This document shows positions 1-9,736 of a DNA stretch of 59,135 nt, piece by piece. Source of the DNA: an uncultured Tenacibaculum sp. (GTDB taxonomy: Bacteria; Bacteroidota; Bacteroidia; Flavobacteriales; Flavobacteriaceae); contig CAKZVD010000018.1 of the NCBI GenBank assembly GCA_937922085.1, positions 1 to 59,135 of the forward strand. Direction: 5' to 3'. Position 1 is the stretch's first letter. Each line of letters opens with the position of its first letter. A program made the translations under genes and the position numbers. Below the pieces are notes generated by a model that was given only the letters and a program-made list of their open reading frames with translations, did not search any database and was not told where the DNA came from.

Positions 1-2
1 CA

Positions 3-149
3 ATATTTCTTAATCAAATAGTTAATTGGTTTACGATTCCTAAAATAGTAAATGCTTTAAGTTATTTTACCCTCAGTATGGTTTTAATAATTCAGTATCA
101 TGAAGAGAAGTTGAAATCTAAAAAAGAGAATAATGAAGAAAAAAGTTAA
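3..149 (+). CDS. C-terminal end of a membrane protein (partial)
   Basis: The frame is open from the left window edge to a TAA at 147-149 and gives about 48 residues: a hydrophobic stretch ending in a charged, Lys/Glu-rich tail. It overlaps the start of the following thioredoxin-like gene by 17 bp, which implies a shared operon. The pattern of a last membrane helix plus a cytoplasmic basic tail, upstream of a CxxC protein, would suit a MauE/DoxX-type redox membrane protein. That is inference from position only; the family cannot be recognised from this fragment. Confidence 0.6.
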   Translation: MFLNQIVNWFTIPKIVNALSYFTLSMVLIIQYHEEKLKSKKENNEEKS

Positions 150-645
150 AGTGATAATAGCTATTCTATTAATAGGTGTTTTGGGCTTTTTAGGATATGG
201 AATAACGAATAAATTAAATTATAAAAAAGAAGTAGCTGAAAGAATTAAAACCATACCTGATTTTTCTTTTGTAACAACAAAAGAAGAAACGTTTACTCAA
301 AATGATTTAAAAGAATTACCAACTGTTTTTATATATTTTAATTCAGATTGTGATTATTGCCAGTCAGAAGCTACTAAAATAGAAAAGCGATTATCTGATT
401 TTAAAAATATAGAATTAATATTTGTCTCTTTTGAACCATTAGAAGATATTATAAAATTCGCAAAAATATATAAGTTATACAACCAAGAAAATATTACTTT
501 TTTAGAAGATAAAAAGGGAGAGTTTTCCAAAATATTTGATGTAAATTCTATTCCTTATATCATTGTTTATAATAAAAAGAAAGAATTTAAAGGAAAGTTT
601 AAAGGAGCTACTAAAATTGATAAAATATTGAAAGTTATTAAATAA
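133..645 (+). CDS. Membrane-anchored thioredoxin-fold protein
   Basis: 170 aa. An N-terminal membrane segment (residues 5-22) is followed by a thioredoxin-like domain with the redox motif CDYC near residue 73 and a cis-Pro region (SIPYIIVY) near residue 139. The layout matches TlpA/AhpC-TSA-like periplasmic thiol oxidoreductases. It probably acts outside the cytoplasmic membrane, making or breaking disulfides. The gene overlaps the upstream membrane protein and is followed closely by a small membrane protein and a C39-peptidase ABC exporter. Its substrate could therefore be an exported cysteine-containing peptide; this is inferred from neighbourhood, not from the protein itself. Confidence 0.8.
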   Translation: MKKKVKVIIAILLIGVLGFLGYGITNKLNYKKEVAERIKTIPDFSFVTTKEETFTQNDLKELPTVFIYFNSDCDYCQSEATKIEKRLSDFKNIELIFVSFEPLEDIIKFAKIYKLYNQENITFLEDKKGEFSKIFDVNSIPYIIVYNKKKEFKGKFKGATKIDKILKVIK

Positions 646-660
646 TTAATCGTGTTAATT

Positions 661-846
661 ATGAAAAATAAAAGAACAAAAGTGTTTATTGTTATAGCTT
701 CTATATTGTTTTTTTATTATATAATAGCAATGATTTTCTTTGAAGGAAAAAATACCAAATTAGATCATTTAACATGTATACCATTTTATATTTGTTTAAT
801 AATTTCTGGAGTTTTAAAAAAGAAGGATAAAGAAAAAGTTGATTAA
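661..846 (+). CDS. Small two-helix membrane protein
   Basis: About 61 aa from the ATG at 661; a GTG at 652 would add three residues and is less likely. Two hydrophobic segments (about residues 8-26 and 39-54) are separated by a short polar loop, and the tail is Lys-rich. The protein is not recognised. It lies 15 bp after the thioredoxin-like gene and 48 bp before the ABC exporter, so it is probably part of the same cassette, perhaps as a small subunit or an immunity-type protein. The role is unknown. Confidence 0.55.
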   Translation: MKNKRTKVFIVIASILFFYYIIAMIFFEGKNTKLDHLTCIPFYICLIISGVLKKKDKEKVD

Positions 847-894
847 CATATTTTTTTTCTAAAACTAGAATGAAAAGTATAATAGTAAAATTGA

Positions 895-3051
895 ATGAAA
901 AATAAAAAGTATCTAGAAAAAACGCACGTATTACAACACGATCAATCTGACTGTGGGGTTGCTTGTTTATTATCTTTAATAAATTATTATGAAGGACATA
1001 GTTCTTTAGAAAAATTAAGAGAATTAAGTGGTACTACTAAGCAAGGTACTACTTTGCTAGGGTTGTATCAAACAGCAAATAAAATAGGGTTTACTGCTCA
1101 AGGAAATGAAGCAGATATACAAGCAGTAATAGATCATAAAGAACCTTTAATATTACATATATTAATTGAAAATAAATTACAACATTATGTGATTTGTTAT
1201 GGCTTTAAGAATAATAAATTTATTATTGGAGATCCAGGAAAAGGAATTTTAGAATATACGAAAGAAGAATTAGAAGCCATTTGGGTTTCTAAAAGTTGTT
1301 TAACGCTAAAGCCAAATAGTAATTTTGTAAAAGCAACAGCTACTAAAAAATCTAAAAAAGAATGGTTTTTAAAATTAATTAAAGAGGATAAACAACTTTT
1401 AATAATTAGCATTGTATTAGGTGTTGGAATTGCTTTATTAGGAATGGCAATGTCGGTTTTTTCTCAAAAATTAATAGATGATATTTTACCTTCTCAAAAC
1501 ACAAAAAAATTAATATTTGGAATAGGTTTACTTACATTTTTATTATTAATTAGAGTAGGTTTTACAGCTTTAAGAGAAACTTTATTAATTCGTCAATCTA
1601 AAGATTTTAATAATCGAATTATAGATTCTTTTTATACATCATTATTACATTTACCAAAACCATTTTTCGATACTCGTAAAATTGGTGAATTAGTTGCTCG
1701 ATTAAATGATACCAATAGAGTACAAAAAGTAATAAAATTTATAGCCAGTAATTTTATGATAGATGCTTTAGTTGTTTTAGTATCATTTGGTTTTTTATTT
1801 TCTTATTCTTGGCAAGTAGGTATTATTGCTTTGATAAGTTTACCTATTTATTTTTTTATAATTTTTAAGTTTAATAAAGTTATTATAAAATCTCAAAAAG
1901 AGGTAATGCAAAGTTATGCACTAAATGAAAGTAATTACATTAGCTCTATGCAGGGAATTGCAACGATTAAAAATTTTAATCGTCAACCTTTTTTTCAAAA
2001 AATAAATCAATTAGTATTTGGGAACTTACAAAATAAAATTTTTGATTTAGGAAAAATAAATGTTCGATTAGCCCTATTTTCTGGTATTGCTGGAGTTTTA
2101 TTTTTAATGGCAATTTTAGCATATACTTCTTATATGGTATATCAAAAACAAATGCTTTTAGGGGAATTGATGGCTGTTTTAGGTATTGCAGGTTCATTAT
2201 TACCATCTATAACCAATTTAGCTTTAATAGCAATTCCTATTAATGAAGCAAAAATAGCTTTTAATCGTATGTTTGAATTTACCTCTATAGAGAAAGAAGA
2301 GGAAGGGAATATCGAAATTAAAAATTTTGAATCACTAGATATTCAAGATGTATCATTTCGTTTTGCAGGGCGAAGTCAATTATTAAAGGAAATAAACATA
2401 TCAATAAATAAAGGTGAAGTTACAGCAATAGTAGGAGAAAGTGGAAGTGGTAAAAGTACTTTGGGACAGGTATTTCAAAAGTTTTATGATTTTGAAAACG
2501 GAAGTATAAGAATTAATACTACTACAGATTTGAGAAAAGTTAAATTAAAAGACTGGAGAGACATAGTTGGGGTAGTACCACAAGAAATAACTATTTTTAA
2601 CGGATCGGTTTTAGATAATATTTTATTAGGAAAAGAAGATAGTCCAGAAAATATAATTAAATTCTGTCAAGAATACGGTTTTCAGGAATTTATAAAAGAC
2701 TTTCCACAAGGTTATGCTACAATACTAGGAGAAGAAGGAGTGAATTTATCTGGAGGACAAAAACAAATTATTGCTTTAGCGAGAGTTTTGTATAAAAAAC
2801 CTCAATTATTAATTTTAGATGAAGCTACTTCTGCAATGGATAGAAAAACAGAAAAATTTAGTATTGAGTTAGTTTCTAAATTAAAAAAAGAGATGGCAGT
2901 ATTGTTCATTTCTCATCGTTTAGAAACCTTAAAAAAATATGCAGATATTATTTATGTACTAGAAGACGGGCGAATAGCTATAAAAGGAAATCATCAAGAA
3001 TTATTAGAAACTACGAATTTTTATAGTGATTACTGGAAAGAATTAGCTTAA
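895..3051 (+). CDS. Peptidase-containing (C39) ABC exporter
   Basis: 718 aa, full length for the bacteriocin-type exporter family. The N-terminal C39 cysteine peptidase shows Gln14, Cys20 (motif DCGVAC), His97 and Asp113, the expected catalytic set. A six-helix ABC transmembrane domain follows (about residues 165-450). The ATPase domain has Walker A GESGSGKST (514-522), the LSGGQ signature and Walker B LLILDEA. Such proteins cleave double-glycine leaders and export the mature peptide with ATP. No precursor with a Gly-Gly leader is visible in the window, so the cargo is unknown; it may lie left of position 1. The neighbouring thioredoxin-like gene suggests a disulfide-containing cargo. Confidence 0.93.
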   Translation: MKNKKYLEKTHVLQHDQSDCGVACLLSLINYYEGHSSLEKLRELSGTTKQGTTLLGLYQTANKIGFTAQGNEADIQAVIDHKEPLILHILIENKLQHYVICYGFKNNKFIIGDPGKGILEYTKEELEAIWVSKSCLTLKPNSNFVKATATKKSKKEWFLKLIKEDKQLLIISIVLGVGIALLGMAMSVFSQKLIDDILPSQNTKKLIFGIGLLTFLLLIRVGFTALRETLLIRQSKDFNNRIIDSFYTSLLHLPKPFFDTRKIGELVARLNDTNRVQKVIKFIASNFMIDALVVLVSFGFLFSYSWQVGIIALISLPIYFFIIFKFNKVIIKSQKEVMQSYALNESNYISSMQGIATIKNFNRQPFFQKINQLVFGNLQNKIFDLGKINVRLALFSGIAGVLFLMAILAYTSYMVYQKQMLLGELMAVLGIAGSLLPSITNLALIAIPINEAKIAFNRMFEFTSIEKEEEGNIEIKNFESLDIQDVSFRFAGRSQLLKEINISINKGEVTAIVGESGSGKSTLGQVFQKFYDFENGSIRINTTTDLRKVKLKDWRDIVGVVPQEITIFNGSVLDNILLGKEDSPENIIKFCQEYGFQEFIKDFPQGYATILGEEGVNLSGGQKQIIALARVLYKKPQLLILDEATSAMDRKTEKFSIELVSKLKKEMAVLFISHRLETLKKYADIIYVLEDGRIAIKGNHQELLETTNFYSDYWKELA

Positions 3052-3110
3052 AATTAACAGCTTAAGTTTTATACAAATTCCGTATTTTTATCAGCTCTAA
3101 AAGAAGGAAT

Positions 3111-4763
3111 TTGTTATTACATCTATCTATACAAAATTATGCTTTAATAGACGAGTTGTCTATTAACTTTACAAAAGGTTTATCTATAATTACTGGAGAA
3201 ACAGGATCTGGTAAGTCAATCCTATTAGGAGCTTTAGGTTTGGTGTTAGGTAAAAGAGCAGATTTATCGTCTTTAAAAAATAATACGTCTAAATGTGTTG
3301 TTGAAGCAGAATTTAATATTGAAGAATATGCACTCCAAGATTTTTTTCAGAAAAATGATTTAGATTATGAAAATACGACCATCATTAGACGAGAAATACT
3401 TCCTTCAGGAAAATCGAGAGCATTTGTTAATGATACTCCAGTAGTTTTAAGTGTATTAAATCAATTAAAATCTAAATTAATTGATGTTCATTCGCAACAT
3501 CAAACTCTAGAATTATCAGATACCAACTTTCAGTTTACAGTAATTGATGCTTTGGCAAAAAACGAAAAAAGGATTGCTTCTTATAAGCGAGGTTTAAAAA
3601 AGCACACCACTTTACAAAAAGAATTACAGAAACTTAAAGAAAATCAAGAAGCTGAAAAACAGCAATACGAATATAATTTACATTTATTTAATGAATTAGA
3701 AGATGCTAATTTTCAAGCTAATGAACAAGAAGAATTAGAAAAAAAATTAGATGTATTAAATAATGTAGAAGATATAAAATTGAACTTATCTGAAGCAATA
3801 CAAATTACTATAGGAGAAGAAGGAGGAGCTCAAACACTTTTACATTCATTAGAAAGTAATTTAGAAAAAATTAGTAGTTTTTCAGAAAAGTATGAACTTC
3901 TTTTTAATCGTATAACAAGTATAAAAATTGAATTAGACGATATTGTTTCTGAATTAGAAAGCGCAAATGAAGATATTGAATTTAATCCTAATGAATTAGA
4001 GAAAGTTAATGATCGATTACAATTATTATATTCACTTCAAAAAAAGCATCAAGTAGGTAATATAGCGGAGTTATTGACAATTCATGAAAGTTTATCAAAA
4101 AAAGTAGGCGGAGTTGAAAATGCTTCAGAAATAATAGCAAAAAAAGAACAAGAGATTAATGCAGTATCGGTAAAATTAGATGATGTAGCTTTATTAATAA
4201 CAAAAGCAAGAAATAAAGCAATACCTAATTTGAAAAAGGAATTAGAATACTTACTCTCTGAATTAGGAATGCCAAATGCTCGTTTTTCTATTGAATTAAA
4301 GACAATAGATTCTTATGCTTCTAATGGTAAAGATGAGTTACAGTTTCTTTTTTCTGCAAATAAAGGAGGTACTTTTGGAGAATTAAAAAAGGTGGCATCT
4401 GGAGGAGAGTTATCTAGAATAATGTTATCGGTAAAGAAAATTTTATCAGAAAACACAAAGCTTCCAACAATTATTTTTGATGAAATAGATACAGGGGTAT
4501 CTGGTGAAGTTTCTAATAAAATAGCACATATTATGCAACAAATGAGTAATTATATGCAAGTAATGGCAATTACACATTTACCACAAATAGCGGCTAAAGG
4601 AAGCTCTCATTATAAAGTATATAAAGAAGAAGTAAAAGGAATAACTTCCTCTAACTTAAAAGAATTAACAAAAGAAGAAAGGATTGTAGAAATCGCTGAA
4701 ATGTTAAGTGGAAAAGATATTTCTGAAAGCGCATTAATACATGCTAAAGAACTATTAAATTAA
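3111..4763 (+). CDS. recN: DNA repair protein RecN
   Basis: 550 aa, the usual RecN length. RecN is an SMC-like ATPase that holds broken DNA ends together during recombinational repair. Walker A (GETGSGKS, residues 29-36) is at the N-terminus, a long coiled-coil region with Glu/Lys-rich helices occupies roughly 160-370, and the C-terminal head carries the SGGELSR signature and Walker B (IIFDEIDTG). The start codon is TTG at 3111: the family begins with an M-L-x-H-L-S-I-x-N-Y pattern, which is matched exactly from this TTG, and no in-frame ATG fits. The next gene begins directly after its stop codon. Confidence 0.95.
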   Translation: MLLHLSIQNYALIDELSINFTKGLSIITGETGSGKSILLGALGLVLGKRADLSSLKNNTSKCVVEAEFNIEEYALQDFFQKNDLDYENTTIIRREILPSGKSRAFVNDTPVVLSVLNQLKSKLIDVHSQHQTLELSDTNFQFTVIDALAKNEKRIASYKRGLKKHTTLQKELQKLKENQEAEKQQYEYNLHLFNELEDANFQANEQEELEKKLDVLNNVEDIKLNLSEAIQITIGEEGGAQTLLHSLESNLEKISSFSEKYELLFNRITSIKIELDDIVSELESANEDIEFNPNELEKVNDRLQLLYSLQKKHQVGNIAELLTIHESLSKKVGGVENASEIIAKKEQEINAVSVKLDDVALLITKARNKAIPNLKKELEYLLSELGMPNARFSIELKTIDSYASNGKDELQFLFSANKGGTFGELKKVASGGELSRIMLSVKKILSENTKLPTIIFDEIDTGVSGEVSNKIAHIMQQMSNYMQVMAITHLPQIAAKGSSHYKVYKEEVKGITSSNLKELTKEERIVEIAEMLSGKDISESALIHAKELLN

Positions 4764-5285
4764 ATGTTTATGAGTGATAATAGAGCGGAAAATTTATTTT
4801 TTGAAGCAGATCAATTAATAGATGAAAATAAAATAGTTGATGCAAAGGAAATGTTATTTGATTTATTAGCAGAATTTCCTGATTATGGTAGAGCACATAA
4901 TCATTTAGGATGGCTTTATAATATTAAATTTAATAATTATCCTAAAGCTAAAAAACATTTAGAGTTGGCAGTTAAATTTGCTCCCGACTACCATGCAGCT
5001 TATAGTAATTTTGCCTACTTATTGATTGATATGAATTTGTATGACGAAATGATTGCATTTGGAAATAAAGTTGTTGATAATTCTATAGCAGATAAATCAA
5101 CTATTCTGAATAAAATGGGGCAAGCTTATGAGTTAAAAGGAGAAGTAATGTTGGCTTTTAAATACTATAAACAAGCTATTAAAGAAACTTTAAACAATAA
5201 ATCTATAGATGCAATTTATGCTTCTGTAAATAGAATAAAAGGAAAAATGAGTTTTATTCAAAAGGTAAAATTAATTAACCAATAA
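4764..5285 (+). CDS. TPR-repeat protein downstream of recN
   Basis: 173 aa, cytoplasmic (no signal peptide). It contains tetratricopeptide-like helices, with motifs such as GRAHNHLGWLY, HAAYSNFAYLL and NKMGQAYELKG spaced about 34-40 residues apart, typical of TPR protein-protein scaffolds. Its ATG follows the recN stop codon with no gap (a second ATG lies 6 bp further on), so the two are almost certainly cotranscribed and possibly translationally coupled. The partner is unknown; a link to RecN function is only suggested by position. Confidence 0.75.
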   Translation: MFMSDNRAENLFFEADQLIDENKIVDAKEMLFDLLAEFPDYGRAHNHLGWLYNIKFNNYPKAKKHLELAVKFAPDYHAAYSNFAYLLIDMNLYDEMIAFGNKVVDNSIADKSTILNKMGQAYELKGEVMLAFKYYKQAIKETLNNKSIDAIYASVNRIKGKMSFIQKVKLINQ

Positions 5286-5329
5286 TACAATTTATGAATA
5301 TTTAATTCGTGATGAAACTTAGATAATAA

Positions 5330-5343
5330 AGGGGTATACTCCT
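5330..5343. promoter_or_regulatory. Near-palindrome upstream of fabI
   Basis: AGGGGTATACTCCT is a 14-bp near-perfect dyad (one G/T mismatch pair), more G+C-rich than its surroundings. It lies about 70 bp before the fabI start in a 128-bp gap. It could be an operator or a small RNA hairpin. No clear TAnnTTTG promoter was found next to it, so the assignment is weak. Confidence 0.3.
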
Positions 5344-5413
5344 CAGTTTTCTAAGGAATTAGTGCACGAAAGAATTATTTTTAAGTAATAGAATACCAAA
5401 TAAACACTAAAAT

Positions 5414-6226
5414 ATGTACAACTTATTAAAAGGTAAGAAAGGAATTATTTTTGGAGCGTTAGATGAAAAATCAATAGCATGGAAAGTAGCTGAGAGAGCA
5501 CATGAAGAAGGCGCTGAATTTGTATTAACAAATGCACCGATAGCATTGCGTATGGGGCAATTAAGTGAGTTAGCAGAAAAAACAGGAGCTCAAATAATTC
5601 CTGCAGACGCTACTTCTGTAGAAGATTTAACTAATTTAGTTGAAAAAGCTATGGAAATTTTAGGAGGCAAATTAGATTTTGTTTTACACTCTATAGGTAT
5701 GTCTGTAAATGTTCGTAAGGGAAAAGCTTATACAGATCCTAAGTATGATTTTACAACTAAAGGTTGGGATGTTTCAGCAGTGTCTTTTCATAAAACGATG
5801 AATGTTTTATATAATAAGAATGCAATGAATGAATGGGGAAGTATTGTAGCATTAACTTATATGGCGGCACAAAGAGTTTTTCCTGATTATAATGATATGG
5901 CTGATAATAAAGCATATTTAGAGTCGATAGCTCGTAGTTTCGGATATTTCTTTGGTAGAGATCATAAAGTACGTGTAAATACAATTTCACAGTCACCAAC
6001 GCCTACAACAGCAGGTCAAGGAGTTAAAGGCTTTGATGGATTTATTAGCTATGCAGAAAAAATGTCTCCATTAGGAAATGCAACAGCTTTAGAATGTGCA
6101 GATTATACAATTACTTTGTTTTCAGATTTGACAAAGAAAGTTACATTACAAAATCTTTTTCATGATGGAGGTTTCTCAAACATGGGAGTTAGCGATAAAG
6201 TGATGGAACATTTTATAGAAGAATAA
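5414..6226 (+). CDS. fabI: Enoyl-[acyl-carrier-protein] reductase (NADH) FabI
   Basis: 270 aa, the normal FabI length. It catalyses the last step of each fatty-acid elongation cycle, reducing enoyl-ACP with NAD(P)H in the cytoplasm. It is a classical short-chain dehydrogenase-like Rossmann protein. The N-terminal GKKGIIFGALDEKSIAW nucleotide-binding stretch matches the FabI variant rather than the usual TGxxxGIG. The active site shows Tyr149 and the Y-x6-K pair Tyr159/Lys166, the spacing diagnostic for FabI. It stands alone between a TPR gene and a DUF3050 gene and is followed by a good hairpin terminator. Confidence 0.95.
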   Translation: MYNLLKGKKGIIFGALDEKSIAWKVAERAHEEGAEFVLTNAPIALRMGQLSELAEKTGAQIIPADATSVEDLTNLVEKAMEILGGKLDFVLHSIGMSVNVRKGKAYTDPKYDFTTKGWDVSAVSFHKTMNVLYNKNAMNEWGSIVALTYMAAQRVFPDYNDMADNKAYLESIARSFGYFFGRDHKVRVNTISQSPTPTTAGQGVKGFDGFISYAEKMSPLGNATALECADYTITLFSDLTKKVTLQNLFHDGGFSNMGVSDKVMEHFIEE

Positions 6227-6243
6227 AAAAGTAAAGAATTCAT

Positions 6244-6272
6244 AAAATGCAAATCACTAGATTTGCATTTTT
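6244..6272 (+). terminator. Rho-independent terminator after fabI
   Basis: An inverted repeat, AAATGCAAATC / GATTTGCATTT, with a 4-nt loop (ACTA) is followed by a T-run. It lies 18 bp after the fabI stop codon. Confidence 0.8.
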
Positions 6273-6290
6273 TATTAGAATTATTTAATA

Positions 6291-7070
6291 ATGAGCAGAT
6301 TACATATTATAGAGAAAGAATTAAAGGTATTACAAGAGAAATTACATACCCATGAATTATATAATGTTTTAAATGATTTAGAGGATGTAAAAGTATTTAT
6401 GCAAGAACATGTTTTTGCAGTTTGGGACTTTATGTCGTTATTAAAAGCATTACAGCAACAATTAACATGTGTTAGTTTACCTTGGATTCCTGTAAAAAAT
6501 GCTATAACGGCACGTTTTATTAATGAAATAGTTCATGGAGAAGAAACAGATGTAAATGAAGTAGGAGTTCCTAAAAGTCATTTTGAAATGTATGTTGAAG
6601 CAATGGAAGAAATTTCAGCTGATACTTCTCAAATTTTAAATTTTTCTAAACAAGTATCAGATATAGATAGTATTGAAAGATTATTAGAAAAATCGGATAT
6701 AGACGAAAAAACAAAAGAATTTGTAAATTTTACTTTTAACGTAATAAAAACAAATAAACCACACATTATAGCAGCAAGTTTTACATTTGGTAGAGAAGAT
6801 ATTATACCAGATATGTTTTTACAAATAGTAAAAAAAGCAGAATTAAAAGAAGGAAAAAATTATACAAAACTAAATTACTATTTAGAGAGACATATAGAGT
6901 TAGATGGAGATGAACATGGTCCATTAGCTTTATCAATGATTAAAGAACTTTGTGGTAACGATACTGAAAAGTGGGAAGAAGTATTGTTTTATGCAAAGGA
7001 ATCAATTCTTAAACGTATTGATTTATGGAGTGGAATTACAGAGAAAATTAAAAAACAAGTTTTAGTATAA
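6291..7070 (+). CDS. DUF3050 family protein (heme-oxygenase-like fold)
   Basis: 259 aa, soluble, rich in helices. The sequence around VFAVWDFMSLLKALQQ, the downstream INEIVHGEE and the C-terminal YYLERHIELDGDEHGP are hallmarks of DUF3050. This family is predicted to adopt the helical heme-oxygenase/TenA-like fold, and the conserved His/Glu residues (ExxHGE, RHIELDGDEH) could bind a di-iron or other metal site. No biochemical role is established that I know of. Its stop codon overlaps the next ATG (TAATG), so it is coupled to the glycosyltransferase downstream, which hints at a role in making or modifying a glycoconjugate. Confidence 0.75.
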   Translation: MSRLHIIEKELKVLQEKLHTHELYNVLNDLEDVKVFMQEHVFAVWDFMSLLKALQQQLTCVSLPWIPVKNAITARFINEIVHGEETDVNEVGVPKSHFEMYVEAMEEISADTSQILNFSKQVSDIDSIERLLEKSDIDEKTKEFVNFTFNVIKTNKPHIIAASFTFGREDIIPDMFLQIVKKAELKEGKNYTKLNYYLERHIELDGDEHGPLALSMIKELCGNDTEKWEEVLFYAKESILKRIDLWSGITEKIKKQVLV

Positions 7071-8074
7071 TGGATCTTCATTTATCATTAATTATTCCTG
7101 TTTATAATCGTCCAGATGAGATTGACGAACTTTTAGAAAGTTTTACAAAACAAGATTTTGACAAAAAATATGAAATAGTAATTATTGAAGATGGATCTAA
7201 TGAATCTTCTGAAGAAGTAGTTTTAAAGTATAAAAAAGACTTAAATATTTCTTACTATTATAAAGAGAATAGTGGACCTGGAGACTCTAGAAACTATGGA
7301 ATGAAAAGAGCTTTAGGTAATTATTTTATAATTTTAGATTCAGATGTAATTTTACCCAATCATTATTTGAAAACAATAGATACCTTTTTAAAAGATAACT
7401 ATTTAGATTGTTTTGGAGGGTCAGATGCTGCACATGATAGTTTTACTGATTTACAGAAAGCAATTAATTATGTAATGACTTCTTTTTTAACAACAGGAGG
7501 AATAAGAGGAAATAAAATTAAGATACAAAAGTTTGAACCAAGAAGTTTTAATATGGGAATTTCTAAAGAAGCTTTTGAAGCTACGAATGGTTTTTCTAAA
7601 ATACATCCAGGAGAAGATCCAGATTTATCACAAAGGATCGTAAATAAAGGTTTTAAAACAGGGTATTTACCAAATGCTTATGTATATCATAAACGTAGGA
7701 TTTCATGGAGTAAATTTTATACTCAAGTAAAAAAATTCGGATTAGTACGTCCTATATTAACAAAATGGCATCCAACAACAGCTAAAATCACTTTTTGGTT
7801 TCCTACATTTTTTGTTTTGTTTACCATTTTATCATTATTGACAAGTGCAATATGTTTATCTTTTCTGTGTTTAATTCCTTTAATGACATATTTAATAGTA
7901 TTATTTATACATTCAGTATTTTTGAATAGAAGTGTTAAAGTTGGTTTTTTATCTATTTGCGCTGTATTTGTACAATTTTTTGGTTACGGATTGGCTTTTT
8001 TGAAATCTACTTTTTACATTCGCTTATTAAAGAAAGAACCAGAACAACAATTTCCAAAATTATTTTTTAAATAG
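7070..8074 (+). CDS. Family 2 glycosyltransferase, membrane-attached
   Basis: 334 aa. The GT-A domain starts at [14 protein letters not shown], with a conserved Asp near residue 41 and the metal-binding D-S-D motif at residues 90-92 (ILDSDVIL). An acceptor-side GEDPDLS motif near 180 and hydrophobic segments from about 235 to 310 follow, which anchor the enzyme to the inner membrane. It would transfer a sugar from a nucleotide donor to a lipid or glycan acceptor. It overlaps the genes on both sides (TAATG and TAGTG). The downstream gene makes UDP-xylose or a related nucleotide sugar, a plausible donor for this enzyme (inference). Confidence 0.85.
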   Translation: MDLHLSLIIPVYNRPDEIDELLESFTKQDFDKKYEIVIIEDGSNESSEEVVLKYKKDLNISYYYKENSGPGDSRNYGMKRALGNYFIILDSDVILPNHYLKTIDTFLKDNYLDCFGGSDAAHDSFTDLQKAINYVMTSFLTTGGIRGNKIKIQKFEPRSFNMGISKEAFEATNGFSKIHPGEDPDLSQRIVNKGFKTGYLPNAYVYHKRRISWSKFYTQVKKFGLVRPILTKWHPTTAKITFWFPTFFVLFTILSLLTSAICLSFLCLIPLMTYLIVLFIHSVFLNRSVKVGFLSICAVFVQFFGYGLAFLKSTFYIRLLKKEPEQQFPKLFFK

Positions 8075-9009
8075 TGAAGAGAATATTAGTAACAGGAGGA
8101 GCAGGTTTTATAGGTTCACATTTATGTGAACGATTATTAAACGAAGGCAATGAGGTAATTTGTTTAGACAATTACTTTACAGGAAGTAAAAAGAATATCA
8201 TACATCTTTTAAATAATCCGTATTTTGAACTCGTAAGGCATGATATAACAGAACCTTATTATGCAGAAGTTGATGAAGTTTATAATTTAGCCTGTCCAGC
8301 CTCTCCAATTCATTACCAACACGATCCTATAAAAACAATAAATACCTCTGTTGTAGGTGCCACTAATATGTTAGGACTTGCAAAAAGAATAGATGCTAAA
8401 ATATTACAAGCTTCTACTAGTGAAGTATATGGAGACCCTCATGTTCATCCGCAGCCAGAAACATATTGGGGAAATGTAAATCCGATAGGATTGCGTTCTT
8501 GTTATGATGAAGGAAAACGTTGTGCAGAATCATTATTTATCAATTATCATAAACAAAAGGATGTTCGTATTAAAATTATACGAATTTTTAATACATATGG
8601 TACACGAATGAATACCAATGATGGTAGAGTTATTTCTAATTTTATTGTGCAAGCATTAAAAGGAAAAGATATTACTATTTATGGAGAAGGAAATCAAACT
8701 AGAAGTTTTCAATATGTAGATGATTTAGTAGAAGGTATGATTCGTATGATGAATACAGATGATACCATTATAGGACCTATTAATATAGGAAACCCATCTG
8801 AATTTTCTATTTTAGATTTAGCAAAGAAAATTATAGAAATAACGAAATCTAAATCTAAAATAATTTTTGAGCCTTTACCAGAAGATGATCCAATGCAACG
8901 TAAACCAGATATTACTTTAGCCAAGAAAACTTTGAATAATTGGGAACCAAAAATAGGTTTAGAGGAAGGGTTAAGTAAAGTGATTGAGTATTTTAAAGGA
9001 GTTATATAG
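8074..9009 (+). CDS. UDP-glucuronate decarboxylase-like NAD-dependent epimerase/dehydratase
   Basis: 311 aa, an extended SDR enzyme. It has the NAD-binding [10 protein letters not shown] motif (residues 7-16), a catalytic Thr/Ser region ([10 protein letters not shown]) and the Y-x3-K pair Tyr144/Lys148. The [14 protein letters not shown] context is characteristic of UDP-xylose synthases (UDP-glucuronate decarboxylases), which make UDP-xylose from UDP-glucuronate. Translation starts at a GTG overlapping the upstream stop codon (TAGTG), and the protein begins exactly at the SDR motif with this start. It completes a coupled three-gene operon with DUF3050 and GT2. UDP-glucose 4-epimerase activity is a less likely alternative. 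Confidence 0.88.
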   Translation: MKRILVTGGAGFIGSHLCERLLNEGNEVICLDNYFTGSKKNIIHLLNNPYFELVRHDITEPYYAEVDEVYNLACPASPIHYQHDPIKTINTSVVGATNMLGLAKRIDAKILQASTSEVYGDPHVHPQPETYWGNVNPIGLRSCYDEGKRCAESLFINYHKQKDVRIKIIRIFNTYGTRMNTNDGRVISNFIVQALKGKDITIYGEGNQTRSFQYVDDLVEGMIRMMNTDDTIIGPINIGNPSEFSILDLAKKIIEITKSKSKIIFEPLPEDDPMQRKPDITLAKKTLNNWEPKIGLEEGLSKVIEYFKGVI

Positions 9010-9131
9010 TTTACCTGTTATTCTTTAATCGTTGTACACGATTCCCCACATCAGAATCCGATTAATTCCTCGAGCTAACGAAAGAATTTTTCAGTAAATT
9101 TGAAATTAAAAATTTGACGTTAGTCGAGATT

Positions 9132-9704
9132 ATGAATAAAACTTTGATTTTACTTTTAATATTTATTTCAAATTTGTCTTTTAGTCAATCTCTATTAGAT
9201 ATGACTGAAAAGGAAATTGAAAAGGGGAATTTGGAAAGAGCAAAAAAACAAATAATTATTTTAAAAAATAAAGATTTTGGGTTTTGTGGAAATGGTCAAG
9301 CGAAAATTAAAGGAGAAATTAGTTTTTTAGAATCTAAAATAGCAATTAAAGAGAAAGATTATGACAAGTCTCTTAAAATTCTGAGTCTTATAAAAGAAGA
9401 ATGTCTTTTTGGAAATAATTGTGAAAAAAGAGACTCTTTAAAAATAGAAACACTTTTTCTAAAATATGGAGAAAAAAAAGTTATAAGTTCATTTAAGAAC
9501 AAAGAAAAACTGAAAGTTATTAATTTAAAACATTTTCAATATCAAGTTTATTTGAAAAGTATTAATTATAACTTAACCTTTTTCAGTAATGGATATAAAA
9601 AAGATTATGAACACCCTAAGTATGGAACACAATCAAGAATGGAAAGCAATGACAATTTTGTTGATATGTGTAAAGGATTAAAGTTTTATAAATTAATAGA
9701 CTAA
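9132..9704 (+). CDS. Secreted hypothetical protein
   Basis: 190 aa from the ATG at 9132; an upstream TTG at 9114 would put six residues before the signal peptide and is unlikely. A clear signal peptide (MNKTLILLLIFISNLSFSQ) is followed by Lys/Glu-rich helices reminiscent of a TPR-like repeat (residues about 25-90), with several cysteines (GFCGNG, EECLFGNNCEK). It is not recognised. It stands alone, directly before a coding relic, so this locus looks like a small accessory patch. Confidence 0.6.
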   Translation: MNKTLILLLIFISNLSFSQSLLDMTEKEIEKGNLERAKKQIIILKNKDFGFCGNGQAKIKGEISFLESKIAIKEKDYDKSLKILSLIKEECLFGNNCEKRDSLKIETLFLKYGEKKVISSFKNKEKLKVINLKHFQYQVYLKSINYNLTFFSNGYKKDYEHPKYGTQSRMESNDNFVDMCKGLKFYKLID

Positions 9705-9736
9705 TTAGTCAATAAAAACTATAATTAATGTAGTAG

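Noticed and set aside
1197..1412. Minus-strand open frame inside the ABC exporter gene
   Set aside because: It lies fully within a long conserved gene and has no family features; likewise the frame at 1976-2206.
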